This document shows, piece by piece, positions 7,901 to 15,648 of a stretch of DNA of 33,023 bases (position 1 is the first letter of the stretch; each line of letters opens with the position of its first letter). The translations under genes and the position numbers were made by a program. The stretch spans positions 1-33,023 of the forward strand of contig CACZRN010000027.1 of NCBI GenBank assembly GCA_902783625.1. Direction: 5' to 3'. A model generated the notes under the pieces. That model was not told the origin of the DNA. It ran no database searches and worked only from the letters and a program-made list of their open reading frames with translations. The DNA comes from an uncultured Prevotellaceae bacterium (GTDB lineage: Bacteria; Bacteroidota; Bacteroidia; Bacteroidales; Bacteroidaceae).

Positions 7901-10900
7901 GACGCTCGATTCGAGGGATTTGGTGAAAGGTGGTTCGATACAGAGCGTAGAGAATGAAATACTCAGCTCCTTCCTGTCGGCCAACGACATCAAGACGGAT
8001 ACTACTTCTGCCCGAGGCAAACCAGAATCAGCCATGCAAACAGTCGCAGGCGGATTGACGACCGTGGGCCTTTCATATGCACAGACAGGTGTCTACTTCG
8101 AATGTCTAAAGAATCCTACTTCGACCATATACAATATCCCGTATATGCTCACATTCCCTGTCGGAACAGATGCCGGTCGACTCGTCGATGCTGTGAAACA
8201 AGTGGTAGAATGCCATCCTGAACTGAGCGTGCACTTCAGTGCTGAAGGCGAGGAGATAGTGCAGACTATTGAAGATAGCGTTTCTGTCGAGGTTCCCATT
8301 ACGCAGATGAGTACAGAGCAACTGTCTGTCTATAAGAATGATTTCGTACAGCCCTTCAATCTGCAGAAAGCACCACTCTGTCGCTTCGAGGTGGTGAGAA
8401 CCGAACAAGGAATATCGCTGTTGATGGATGTACACCACCTCATCTTCGACGGTGGGTCTGCCGACCTTTTCATTCACCAGCTTTGCCAGACCCTCGAAGG
8501 GCATGGCGTGGAGAAAGAAGACTACACTTATCTCGACTTTGTGGCCGACCAGCAGAGGGCAGAGGACAGCGAAAAGTTCAAGGCCTCGCAGAAATTTTTT
8601 GCCGAAAAACTGCAAACATGCGAAGGAGCAAGCGAGATACCTTCCGATCTACCTAAGACCGACAAGACGGGGTTCATCGGTGAAGCTGTCTGTCGAGTGA
8701 GTGACGACAGGGTGGCAGCCATTACGGCCTTCTGCCGTCAACATGAGATTACACCAGCACACCTTTACCTTGCTGCTACAGCTTATGTCGTCTCACGTTA
8801 CACCAACAATCGTGAGGTATATCTTAGTACGGTGAGCAGTGGACGTTCGAACCTGAAGATTGCCGATACGGTGGGTATGTTTGTTAATACACTTGCCCTC
8901 GGAATCAATGTGGAGGATGTCAGCGTCGGTGAATTTCTGCGGCAGACCAGCCAGACCTTCGACGCAACACTGCGCCACGAGGACTATCCCTTTGCCCGCA
9001 TCGCATCCGACTTTGGATTCCGACCGGCCATTGCCTATGCCTATCAGGTGGGCGTGCTGTCGGAATATAAAGTCGACGGGAAGACTGTAGACCAGGAGCT
9101 GCTGGAGTTGAACGTACCGAAGTTCAAAATCAATATCAAGATTGAGTCACGCGGAGTAGTGGTGCAATATGATGACGCCGTCTACTCACCAGCCCTGGGC
9201 GAGGCCTTGGCTGAGAGTATTGTTGCAGTAACTGAGCACATGATGGCCGAACCCGAAGGTAAGGTGCGCCGACTTTCGATTGTCAGCAAGAATCAGGAAG
9301 AACAACTGGGGCGTCTACGTGAGCAAGCGCTTGACCCACACGTTGCAAGTCTCAATTCTCCAGATGCTCCCTTCCGCTTCTTCCACGACTGCATCAGCCA
9401 CTTCGCCAAGATACAGCCCGAGCAAGAGGCACTCGTGGCCTGCGATGCCACATATACTTATAGCGAGATGGACAATCTGACCAATCGCATAGCAAACGGT
9501 CTGCGCCGACGAGGAGTCAACCCCGGCGACCGCGTAGCCCTCCTGCTGCCACGAACAAGCCGACTGATCCTCTCTCTCTTCGGTGTGATGAAAGCTGGCG
9601 CTGCCTATATACCTTGCGACCCTGACTATCCAGCCGATCGTGTAAAACTTATTCTGGAAGACAGTGAAGCCCGTTATATCATCACCACTGCCGATCGTCT
9701 CGATACCGTACCTGCCGACAAGGCAATCGACGTAGAGACGCTCGTCCAGTATGCAGATGAACAATATCAGCCTGCTCCTATCACCCCAGACGATCTGGCG
9801 TACCTCATTTATACGAGCGGTTCGACGGGCCGGCCGAAAGGAGTGATGCTGCGGCACGAAGGCATCTGCAACTACCTCTATGGTCATCCCGCTAATGTTT
9901 TTGCTCACGCCGTACTGACCGATGCTACCCGCATCCTCAGCGTGACGACAATCTCTTTTGATGCAGCCTTGCAGGATATAGGCATGGCCTACTTCAACGG
10001 CAAGACACTCATCCTCGCCACTGAGGACCAGGCGAATAATCCTCTCGAGCTGTCGCAGCTAATCAGCAGCCAGCACATCGACATGGTAAGTGGAACACCG
10101 TCGCGTTGGCAGACGTGGCTTACAAGCCCAGATTTCTGCAATACGATAGCTGGCCTCAGGATCTGTCGTGCCGGAGGAGAGAAGTTCAGCGACGCGTTGC
10201 TGACTAAGATGCGCAGCGTCACGAAGGCACGCATCTTCAACTGCTATGGCCCGACGGAGATCACCGTAGCGTCGAACAATGCCGAGTTGACCAATGCCCA
10301 GATTGTCACTGTGGGTAAACCTCAGCTCAATGTCAGGGAGTTCATTGTCGATGCCGATGGCAACGAGTTGCCTGTCGGTGTCGTAGGGGAACTCTTTATC
10401 GGCGGACGAGGTGTGGCACGCGGCTATAACAACCTCGACGAGATGACCCGCGAGCGCTTTGTCGACTACCACGGCACGCGCATCTATAAGTCGGGCGACT
10501 ACGCCAAGTGGCAGCCTGATGGAAATGTGCTCATCCTCGGACGCACCGACCACCAAATTAAATTGCGTGGTCTGCGCATCGAACTTGGCGAGATTGAAAA
10601 CGTGATGCTGAAGGTGGAAGGTATGAAGAAGGTAGTCATCATCATTCGCAAACTCAACGACAAAGAGCATCTCTGCGCCTACTATACTGCCGACCACGAA
10701 ATATCTCCGGCTGATTTGAAGGCAGAGATCTCGAAGAGTCTGACGCAGTATATGGTGCCTACGGCCTACCTGCAACTGAAGGAGATGCCGATGACGCCCA
10801 ACGGCAAGACCGATGTGAAGGCGCTGCCTGAGCCTGTGCTCGCCGTCAGCTCAGCCTATGAGGCTCCGGCTAACGATGTGGAACGCGACTTCTGCGATAT

Positions 10901-12305
10901 CTTCGCCGGCATACTGCAAATGGATAGAGTCGGTGCCACCGACAATTTCTTCGAGCTGGGAGGCACCTCGCTCGTCGTGATGCAAGTCATCATCGAAGCC
11001 GACAAGAGAGAACATCATATTGCCTATGGCGACGTCTTTGCCAATCCTACTCCGAGAAAGCTGGCCGAGTTAATAACAGGAGAGAAAGTCGAGACAGGAA
11101 CCGATGAGGTGAGCGGATTCGACTATACCGCCATCAATAACCTCCTGCAGCACAATGTCCTCGATAGCTTCCGACGTGGTGAGCGTCAGACTTTAGGAAA
11201 TGTTCTGCTGACAGGAGCAACAGGTTATCTGGGCATCCATATCCTGCGCGAGCTCATCGACAGCGATGCTGAGAATATCTACTGCCTGGTGCGCGGAAAG
11301 AATCAGGAAACAGCCGAAAGACGCCTACGCACACTGCTCTTCTATTACTTCTCCAACAACTTCAATGAGCTCTTCGATGTTCGCCTGCATGTAGTGCTGG
11401 GCGATGTAACTCAGGATATTGAGCAACTTGTTACGGCCGGATCACCCGATGGACAGCGTCCAATAGACACCGTCTTCAACTGTGCTGCCATCGTGAAGCA
11501 CTTCTCCGAAGGAACGGAGATTGAAGATGTGAACATCGGCGGTGCCCGGCGCTGTGTGGAATACTGTGTCAAGACGGGAGCTAAACTCATTCACGTCTCC
11601 ACTGCCAGCACACGCGGTATGTGGGTCGGAGCCAAGAAGGACGATATTTTCACCGAGCAACGACTCTACATGGGACAATATCTTGGTAACAAGTACATCT
11701 ATTCGAAGTTCATGGCCGAGCGTCTGATCCTCGATGCCGTTGCTCTTCACGGGCTGAGTGCAAAGATCATGCGCGTGGGCAACCTGGCGGCACGCAGCAC
11801 CGATGGCGAGTTCCAGGCCAACTTCTCGACTAACTCGTTCATGGGACGCATCAAGGTCTACAACATGTTGGGATGTTGTCCATACGCCATGCGCAACAAG
11901 CGTGTGGAGTTCTCACCCATCAATGAGGTGAGCCGTGCCATCGTCTTGCTCGCCACCACGCCGAAGGAATGCACGGTGTTCCATCCCTACAACATCCACG
12001 GCCAGTTCCTTGGCGATGTGCTGATGGGACTGAAAGCCGTCGGCGACAGCATTCGCTTCGTTGAGCAGGAAGAGTTTGCCGATGCAATGGAACAGGCGAA
12101 GGACGACCCGCAGAAAGCCCGTAAGATGGCATCGCTGCTGGCTTATCAAGACATGGCCCATGGTCAGAAGACAGCCGATGTGGTGCGCGACAACGACTAT
12201 ACCACACAGGTGCTCTACAGGCTAGGCTTCGCTTGGAGCCCAACGTCGTGGGACTACGTCGAACGCATGCTGACAGCCCTGGGAGGATTCGGATTCTTTG
12301 AGTAG
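4956..12305 (+). CDS. Two-module NRPS with terminal reductase (C-A-T-C-A-T-R)
   Basis: A 2449-residue cytoplasmic assembly line. C1 about 5-415, motif HHIISDY (H127, H128, D132). A1 about 420-915: YTSGSTGVPKG near 580, YGPTE near 710, A10 lysine in NQNQKVNKRAL. T1 about 930-1005, carrier serine S966 in VGLTSISA. C2 about 1035-1465, canonical HHLIFDG (H1160-G1166). A2 about 1475-1960: YTSGSTGRPKG near 1620, YGPTE near 1763, A10 K1951. T2 about 1970-2045, S2005 in FFELGGTSL. R about 2075-2449: GATGYLG (2087-2093) NADPH loop and catalytic YIYSK (Y2247, K2251). No thioesterase or epimerase is present. The expected chemistry is reductive release of a dipeptide aldehyde, perhaps N-acylated by C1, that could cyclise to a pyrazinone if its amine is free. 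A phosphopantetheinyl transferase is needed but is not in the window. Architecture is certain; the product is inferred. Confidence 0.96.
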   Translation: MITKAPLSKSMYGIYAECVGHIGEPCYNVPYLYVLDGGLDEERLRKAVVATVENHPTLFTRIELDGDGDPQQTIDDTETFDLTVEHVADIEAEKTGMIQPFDIYGGRLFHIRLLKDIDHFYLFLDIHHIISDYTTYKLLLSDVDKAYNGEPLATESLTLAELSVAEKALRQSEAFEEGKQWYAQNFDCGDCFTQLMPDLEEPEHSEASVLRTLSVEMARVEAFCKENGIFKSNLFTMAYSYLLAKYNNEQESLFTTIYNGRNDKRFLHSVGMAVKTLPVYAKFDNETTVLDYLKAGQKQMSGVRKHEAYSFTDVVNDLGLQSNSMFAWHGMLFADEKLCGKPMKTVHLCNSTLDASLYLKAFILNGHYQVKAEYNSNEYSQALISQFLESYEAVVEGFLTKERLCDVVITTASQTATLDSFNQTDVDYDDRQTIVSLFRQQAEKTPDGVAVVFKDKRYTYAEVDAMSDSIAAYLSEKGLGLEDVVSVLIPRCEWMAIASLGVLKAGCAYQPLDPSYPKERLIFMMKDANARLLIADGELRDLVDEYEGEVLLTKDLKSLQGNIQPLASQLSPQSLFILLYTSGSTGVPKGCQLTHGNLVAFCHWYQRFYGLRPEHNVAAYASYGFDACMMDMYPALTCGATVYIVPEDLRLDLIALNDYFEANHITHSFMTTQVGYQFAANIENHSLSCLSTGGEKLASITPPEGYQFYNVYGPTECTIFTTTYHVDKKRNDIPIGAPLDNMRLYVVDPQGRRLPIGAAGELWVSGPQVSRGYLNRPEKTAEVYISNPFTDNEKYARVYRTGDIVRFLPDGNIQFVGRRDGQVKIRGFRIELKEVEAVIREFPRIKDATVQAFDEEGASGKFIAAYIVSDEQIDIEALNNFILDQKPPYMVPAVTMQIDAIPLNQNQKVNKRALPKPVPVIAAAEQNLEQAPLNILEQELKEMVAGIVNNSDFGITTNLGYVGLTSISAIKLAVLVNKRFGVTLDSRDLVKGGSIQSVENEILSSFLSANDIKTDTTSARGKPESAMQTVAGGLTTVGLSYAQTGVYFECLKNPTSTIYNIPYMLTFPVGTDAGRLVDAVKQVVECHPELSVHFSAEGEEIVQTIEDSVSVEVPITQMSTEQLSVYKNDFVQPFNLQKAPLCRFEVVRTEQGISLLMDVHHLIFDGGSADLFIHQLCQTLEGHGVEKEDYTYLDFVADQQRAEDSEKFKASQKFFAEKLQTCEGASEIPSDLPKTDKTGFIGEAVCRVSDDRVAAITAFCRQHEITPAHLYLAATAYVVSRYTNNREVYLSTVSSGRSNLKIADTVGMFVNTLALGINVEDVSVGEFLRQTSQTFDATLRHEDYPFARIASDFGFRPAIAYAYQVGVLSEYKVDGKTVDQELLELNVPKFKINIKIESRGVVVQYDDAVYSPALGEALAESIVAVTEHMMAEPEGKVRRLSIVSKNQEEQLGRLREQALDPHVASLNSPDAPFRFFHDCISHFAKIQPEQEALVACDATYTYSEMDNLTNRIANGLRRRGVNPGDRVALLLPRTSRLILSLFGVMKAGAAYIPCDPDYPADRVKLILEDSEARYIITTADRLDTVPADKAIDVETLVQYADEQYQPAPITPDDLAYLIYTSGSTGRPKGVMLRHEGICNYLYGHPANVFAHAVLTDATRILSVTTISFDAALQDIGMAYFNGKTLILATEDQANNPLELSQLISSQHIDMVSGTPSRWQTWLTSPDFCNTIAGLRICRAGGEKFSDALLTKMRSVTKARIFNCYGPTEITVASNNAELTNAQIVTVGKPQLNVREFIVDADGNELPVGVVGELFIGGRGVARGYNNLDEMTRERFVDYHGTRIYKSGDYAKWQPDGNVLILGRTDHQIKLRGLRIELGEIENVMLKVEGMKKVVIIIRKLNDKEHLCAYYTADHEISPADLKAEISKSLTQYMVPTAYLQLKEMPMTPNGKTDVKALPEPVLAVSSAYEAPANDVERDFCDIFAGILQMDRVGATDNFFELGGTSLVVMQVIIEADKREHHIAYGDVFANPTPRKLAELITGEKVETGTDEVSGFDYTAINNLLQHNVLDSFRRGERQTLGNVLLTGATGYLGIHILRELIDSDAENIYCLVRGKNQETAERRLRTLLFYYFSNNFNELFDVRLHVVLGDVTQDIEQLVTAGSPDGQRPIDTVFNCAAIVKHFSEGTEIEDVNIGGARRCVEYCVKTGAKLIHVSTASTRGMWVGAKKDDIFTEQRLYMGQYLGNKYIYSKFMAERLILDAVALHGLSAKIMRVGNLAARSTDGEFQANFSTNSFMGRIKVYNMLGCCPYAMRNKRVEFSPINEVSRAIVLLATTPKECTVFHPYNIHGQFLGDVLMGLKAVGDSIRFVEQEEFADAMEQAKDDPQKARKMASLLAYQDMAHGQKTADVVRDNDYTTQVLYRLGFAWSPTSWDYVERMLTALGGFGFFE

Positions 12306-12325
12306 TAACCTATGAACACAGAACA

Positions 12326-13729
12326 ATGAACTCTGATATCAATAAGCAGTTCTACAACTACCTGTGGGCCTATGTCCTGGTAGCTTTGTCAGGTTGCCTT
12401 GGCAACGTTGTCGATGGCATCATTGTTGGTAATCTTATCAGTGCCGACGGTGTCAGTGCCATCAACCTGTCGAAACCTGTCAATCAGTTCATCTTCACCC
12501 TGCACCTGCTCATCAATGCAGGTGCAGGGATGCTGGTGGGCTATGCTTTGGGGCAGAAGAACATCAGCTTGGCACGTCGCTATTTCTCCCTTGCGCTCAC
12601 GGTGAGCGTAGGCCTCGGTGTGCTGCTGGCCGTGTTCTGCGGTCTGTTCTTCATCGACGAGACAACACGCCTGCTGTGCAGTAGGGAGCAGTTGTTGCCC
12701 TTGGTGCGCCAGTATCTTCAGGTGTTGCTCTTGGGTAATCCTGCGTTCATCCTGATGTGGGGTCTCTCCACGATGGTGGGCGTCGACGGGCAGCCACGGT
12801 TGGTGTCGTTGGCTGTCATCATCGACAACGTAGTAAACCTCTGCCTCGACATTGTGTTCATTCAGTGGTTGGGGTGGGGCATAACCGGTTCCTCGGCAGC
12901 CACCGTCGTTGGTCATCTTGTCGGTATAGCCATTCTGCTGACCCACTGGATGAAGAATGAAGAATTAAAAATGAAGAATGAAGAATCAGGGAATGAAGAA
13001 CCTACTGCTGGCGTTTTCAAACGGACCCGGCTGCGTCTTGTCAGGTTCTGGTCGTCGCAAGATAACTCTACACTCTACACTCTTCACTCTTCACTAAAAA
13101 AGGTTCTCTCTCAGGGTGCACCGTTGGCTTTGGCTTCCATCTGTCTGACGCTGTTGCTGTTGTCGGCCAACAGAATTGTGCTCTCCACGCTGGGGCAGGC
13201 CGGTATCTTCGCTTTTGCCGTCTGCATGAACCTGCTGCAGGTCTACAATCTCTTCCTCTCAGGCACATGCCAGACACTTCAGTCGCTGGGAGCCATCCAG
13301 GTGGGTAGAAACGATGCCGATGGACTCCGACTCGTATTGCGCAAGGCGTTTCGCTTCATCACTGTGGCGATGGTTGTCACATGTCTGTTCGTATGGATCG
13401 ATCCTGAGGCCATCGCAGCTCTCTTTGGGGCCGATAATCCTGAATATGTTGCCGTGACCGACGATGCCCTGCGAATCTTTGCCCTCAGCTTTATTCCGTT
13501 CTGCTACATCTATGTGATAATGATAGTCTATAAGCTCTATGGTCACCACCGCATGGCGCTGTTCATCTCCTTTGCCCTCTCGCTGACGGTGATTCCCGTC
13601 ATGTGGGCCATTTCCAAGTGGGCACCGCAGCTGATGTGGTATAGCTACCTCATAGCCTATCTCATCGAGGCACTGATAATCTTCACGCTCCACCACACCA
13701 ATAAACTCCAATTTACATTAAATCATTGA
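12326..13729 (+). CDS. MATE-family efflux transporter
   Basis: A 467-residue multidrug-and-toxin-extrusion type inner-membrane antiporter, about 12 membrane helices in two related halves. The first half (about 10-205) contains the typical run from LVALSGCLGNVVDGIIVGN through NAGAGMLVGYALGQKN. The second half starts around VLSQGAPLALASICL and ends near 460. Between the halves, residues 209-256 form an unusual lysine/glutamate- and serine-rich insert encoded by simple repeats. It begins 20 bp after the NRPS stop, which makes it the likely exporter of the NRPS product, though MATE proteins also export cations and drugs. Start at ATG 12326 fits a short N-terminal tail before the first helix. Confidence 0.92.
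   Translation: MNSDINKQFYNYLWAYVLVALSGCLGNVVDGIIVGNLISADGVSAINLSKPVNQFIFTLHLLINAGAGMLVGYALGQKNISLARRYFSLALTVSVGLGVLLAVFCGLFFIDETTRLLCSREQLLPLVRQYLQVLLLGNPAFILMWGLSTMVGVDGQPRLVSLAVIIDNVVNLCLDIVFIQWLGWGITGSSAATVVGHLVGIAILLTHWMKNEELKMKNEESGNEEPTAGVFKRTRLRLVRFWSSQDNSTLYTLHSSLKKVLSQGAPLALASICLTLLLLSANRIVLSTLGQAGIFAFAVCMNLLQVYNLFLSGTCQTLQSLGAIQVGRNDADGLRLVLRKAFRFITVAMVVTCLFVWIDPEAIAALFGADNPEYVAVTDDALRIFALSFIPFCYIYVIMIVYKLYGHHRMALFISFALSLTVIPVMWAISKWAPQLMWYSYLIAYLIEALIIFTLHHTNKLQFTLNH
12950..13094. repeat. Simple-repeat insert inside the MATE gene
   Basis: The left part is built from direct copies of ATGAAGAATGAAGAA (encoding MKNEE-type peptides). The right part, near 13065-13094, is built from ACTCTACACT and CTTCACT repeats. 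The right part read in reverse complement (GAAGAGTGAAGAGT) resembles the left (GAAGAATGAAGAAT), so the ends are imperfect inverted repeats, as in a small mobile or expandable element. The insert keeps the reading frame and falls in the predicted loop between the two transporter halves. Confidence 0.7.
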
Positions 13730-13886
13730 ATTAGCTAATGTTAACTAAAGCTTGCCTTTCCTCTTCAACTTGCATACCCGCAATCAGATAAACACCAAAA
13801 ATCAACTCGACATAATTTATAGAATCCACCTTTAACAATACTTTTCTTTATTTTATCAATTTTTAGCTAAAATTTAATACGTACGA

Positions 13887-13908
13887 GGTATTTTCTTTAA
13901 TACCTTTG
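13887..13908 (+). promoter_or_regulatory. Promoter -7 with overlapping inverted repeat, porin gene
   Basis: TACCTTTG at 13901-13908 matches TAnnTTTG and lies about 100 bp before the porin ATG. GGTATT (13887-13892) and AATACC (13899-13904) form a 6-bp inverted repeat overlapping the -7 element, which could be an operator half-site pair or a small hairpin. No clear -33 box was found. Confidence 0.6.
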
Positions 13909-14008
13909 CAAAATACAGAAGCCATAGCTTGAAGACAGCAGATTGTTTCAGCTTTTCTGGAGTAGTTAATGAATCAGTGGTTAAAGAAGTAAAGTCAATT
14001 TTTCCCTC

Positions 14009-15328
14009 ATGAAGCCCATTTTGTTATCATCCATCATCTTTTGCTCTGTTGCAGTGTCGGCGCAGGAGACAGTCGATACGATGTCGGCACCGAAAGCAAA
14101 GGAAAACAGGTTCACCGTTGATGTCAATCTGCTCACTCGTGGTGAGTTGCGTAATGGCGGACTCTCAAACACAGAGAACGACGACCAGACTGCTGCATTC
14201 GTCATCGAACGCACTCTGCTGGGCATGGAGTACGAGCGTCCGGGCCTCTCGGCACACGTCACCGCGCAGCACAGCGGCACGTGGGGAAGCAAGGAGACCA
14301 ACAGCTTCAACCTCTATGAAGCCTGGGCCAGGCTACAGTCGAAGAAAGGACTGTTTGTGCAGATAGGCCGTCAGAACCTCAACTACGACGACCAGCGTAT
14401 CTTCGGAGCCGACAATTGGGCAATGACTGCCATGTCGCACGACGCCTTGAAAATTGGTTACGAAGGACACGGACACAAGATTCACATCATAGGGTCGTAC
14501 AATCAGAATATCGGTAACATGAATGGCGGCCACTACTTCGCCGGCGGCCTGCAGCCCTACAAAGCTATGGAAGCACTGTGGTATCACTACGACGTGCCCA
14601 AAATTCCGCTCGGAGCCTCGCTGCTGTTCATGAATGTCGGCGTGCAGAACTCTGAACTCGCTGCCGACACGGCAACATACCAAGAGCAACTCGTCGGCGC
14701 ATACGTGAAATACCATCCCCGCAGACTGACCGCAGAGCTTGCCTTCTACTACCAGTTTGGCACAGAGAACAACGGACTGCCCGTAGATGCGTGGATGGCA
14801 AGTGCGAAAGCATCCTACGACATCAACCCCAGCCTGACCCTCTACGGTGGCTACGACTACCTGAGCGGCGACAAAAACTTTGCCGTGCCACCACACGGAC
14901 ACATCGGAATGACACAACACCGCAAGGTGAAGGGATTCAGCTCCCTCTACGGCTCCCACCATAAGTTCTACGGAGCCATGGACTTCTTCTACGTGACAAC
15001 CTATGTCGGCGGATTCACCCCAGGCCTGCAGAACCTGTACGTCGGCGGACGATGGATACCTGTCAAGCGACTCTCCACCGACCTTTCCTACCACTATCTT
15101 GCCACAGCCGCCAAGTTGATCGACAACAACCGCTCGCTCGGCCACGAACTGGAGATAGCTCTCAGGTACAATCTCATGAAAGACGTCAGCATCGGGGCAG
15201 GATACTCCTACATGCGAGGCACCGACACTATGGCAGCACTCAAGCGAGCCGTCGACGACGACCGCGAGCTCCACTGGGGATGGATAATGCTGACCGTATC
15301 GCCGAAAATATTCACCACCATGTGGTGA
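14009..15328 (+). CDS. Outer-membrane beta-barrel porin-like protein (alginate-export-like)
   Basis: A 439-residue protein with a signal peptide (MKPILLSSIIFCSVAVSA, probable cleavage after A18). The rest alternates short polar turns with amphipathic strands rich in Y, G and aromatic residues (for example FVQIGRQNLNYDDQRIFG, LTLYGGYDYLSGDK, YVGGRWIPVKRLSTDLSYHY) and ends in an aromatic residue. The pattern around residues 110-150 recalls the alginate-export porin family. It probably lets small solutes cross the outer membrane. It follows the MATE gene on the same strand but 279 bp away and with its own promoter, so a link to NRPS product export is possible, not shown. The barrel is confident; the substrate is unknown. 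Confidence 0.8.
   Translation: MKPILLSSIIFCSVAVSAQETVDTMSAPKAKENRFTVDVNLLTRGELRNGGLSNTENDDQTAAFVIERTLLGMEYERPGLSAHVTAQHSGTWGSKETNSFNLYEAWARLQSKKGLFVQIGRQNLNYDDQRIFGADNWAMTAMSHDALKIGYEGHGHKIHIIGSYNQNIGNMNGGHYFAGGLQPYKAMEALWYHYDVPKIPLGASLLFMNVGVQNSELAADTATYQEQLVGAYVKYHPRRLTAELAFYYQFGTENNGLPVDAWMASAKASYDINPSLTLYGGYDYLSGDKNFAVPPHGHIGMTQHRKVKGFSSLYGSHHKFYGAMDFFYVTTYVGGFTPGLQNLYVGGRWIPVKRLSTDLSYHYLATAAKLIDNNRSLGHELEIALRYNLMKDVSIGAGYSYMRGTDTMAALKRAVDDDRELHWGWIMLTVSPKIFTTMW
15312..15328 (+). terminator. Short hairpin over the porin stop codon
   Basis: TCACCAC and GTGGTGA form a 7-bp stem with a CAT loop, the stop codon TGA lying at its 3' end. There is no T-run after it, so it is at most a weak or factor-dependent terminator or RNA-stabilising hairpin. 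Confidence 0.3.
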
Positions 15329-15342
15329 CAACCCACCACTAA

Positions 15343-15390
15343 CCATCACCCTTACTCCATCACCCTTACTCCATCACCCATCACCCACCA
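15343..15390. repeat. CCATCACCC tandem repeat
   Basis: Two exact copies of CCATCACCCTTACT (15343-15356 and 15357-15370) are followed by shortened copies (CCATCACCCA, TCACCCACCACC). This is a strand-asymmetric C-rich simple repeat directly after the porin gene, of the slippage type. Confidence 0.85.
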
Positions 15391-15409
15391 CCTTATATAA
15401 TATATAAGG
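15391..15409. repeat. Perfect 19-bp palindrome
   Basis: CCTTATATA and TATATAAGG form a perfect 9-bp inverted repeat around a single central A at 15400. It could be a cruciform, a dimeric protein site or a bidirectional terminator stem; no T-run follows it on the plus strand. Confidence 0.75.
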
Positions 15410-15468
15410 CGCCGATATTCGCGTCCCTATATGCCCACATGCCGAAGCATGACCATTGCCCGCCAACA

Positions 15469-15552
15469 GTACAAAGCCCATGTACTCCCAGTACAACGTT
15501 CATGTACTCCCAGTACAAAGCCCATGTACTCCGAGTACAAGGCCCATGTACT
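15469..15552. repeat. Repeat array 2: four 22-bp-period palindromic units
   Basis: Units start at 15469, 15491, 15513 and 15535, exactly 22 bp apart. Each is GTACA, a 7-bp centre (AAGCCCA, ACGTTCA, AAGCCCA, AGGCCCA), TGTAC and a 5-bp spacer (TCCCA, TCCCA, TCCGA, TGCCG). The centre is the reverse complement of that in array 1, so arrays 1 and 2 are inverted relative to each other and stand on either side of the NRPS region. All four units here share one orientation. Confidence 0.92.
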
Positions 15553-15648
15553 GCCGCCAGGAAAAACTGATGACGGTGCTGCGAGCCGAAAATTCCGGCG
15601 GCAATCAAAAATTCTTCCTACTTTATTACTCCCTTCTTCTTTTTTCAT

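Noticed and set aside
4956-12305. Thioesterase or epimerase domains in the NRPS
   Set aside because: The C-terminus has Rossmann GATGYLG and YxxxK, which define a reductase. No GxSxG thioesterase motif follows T2, and there is no room for an epimerase between the domains.
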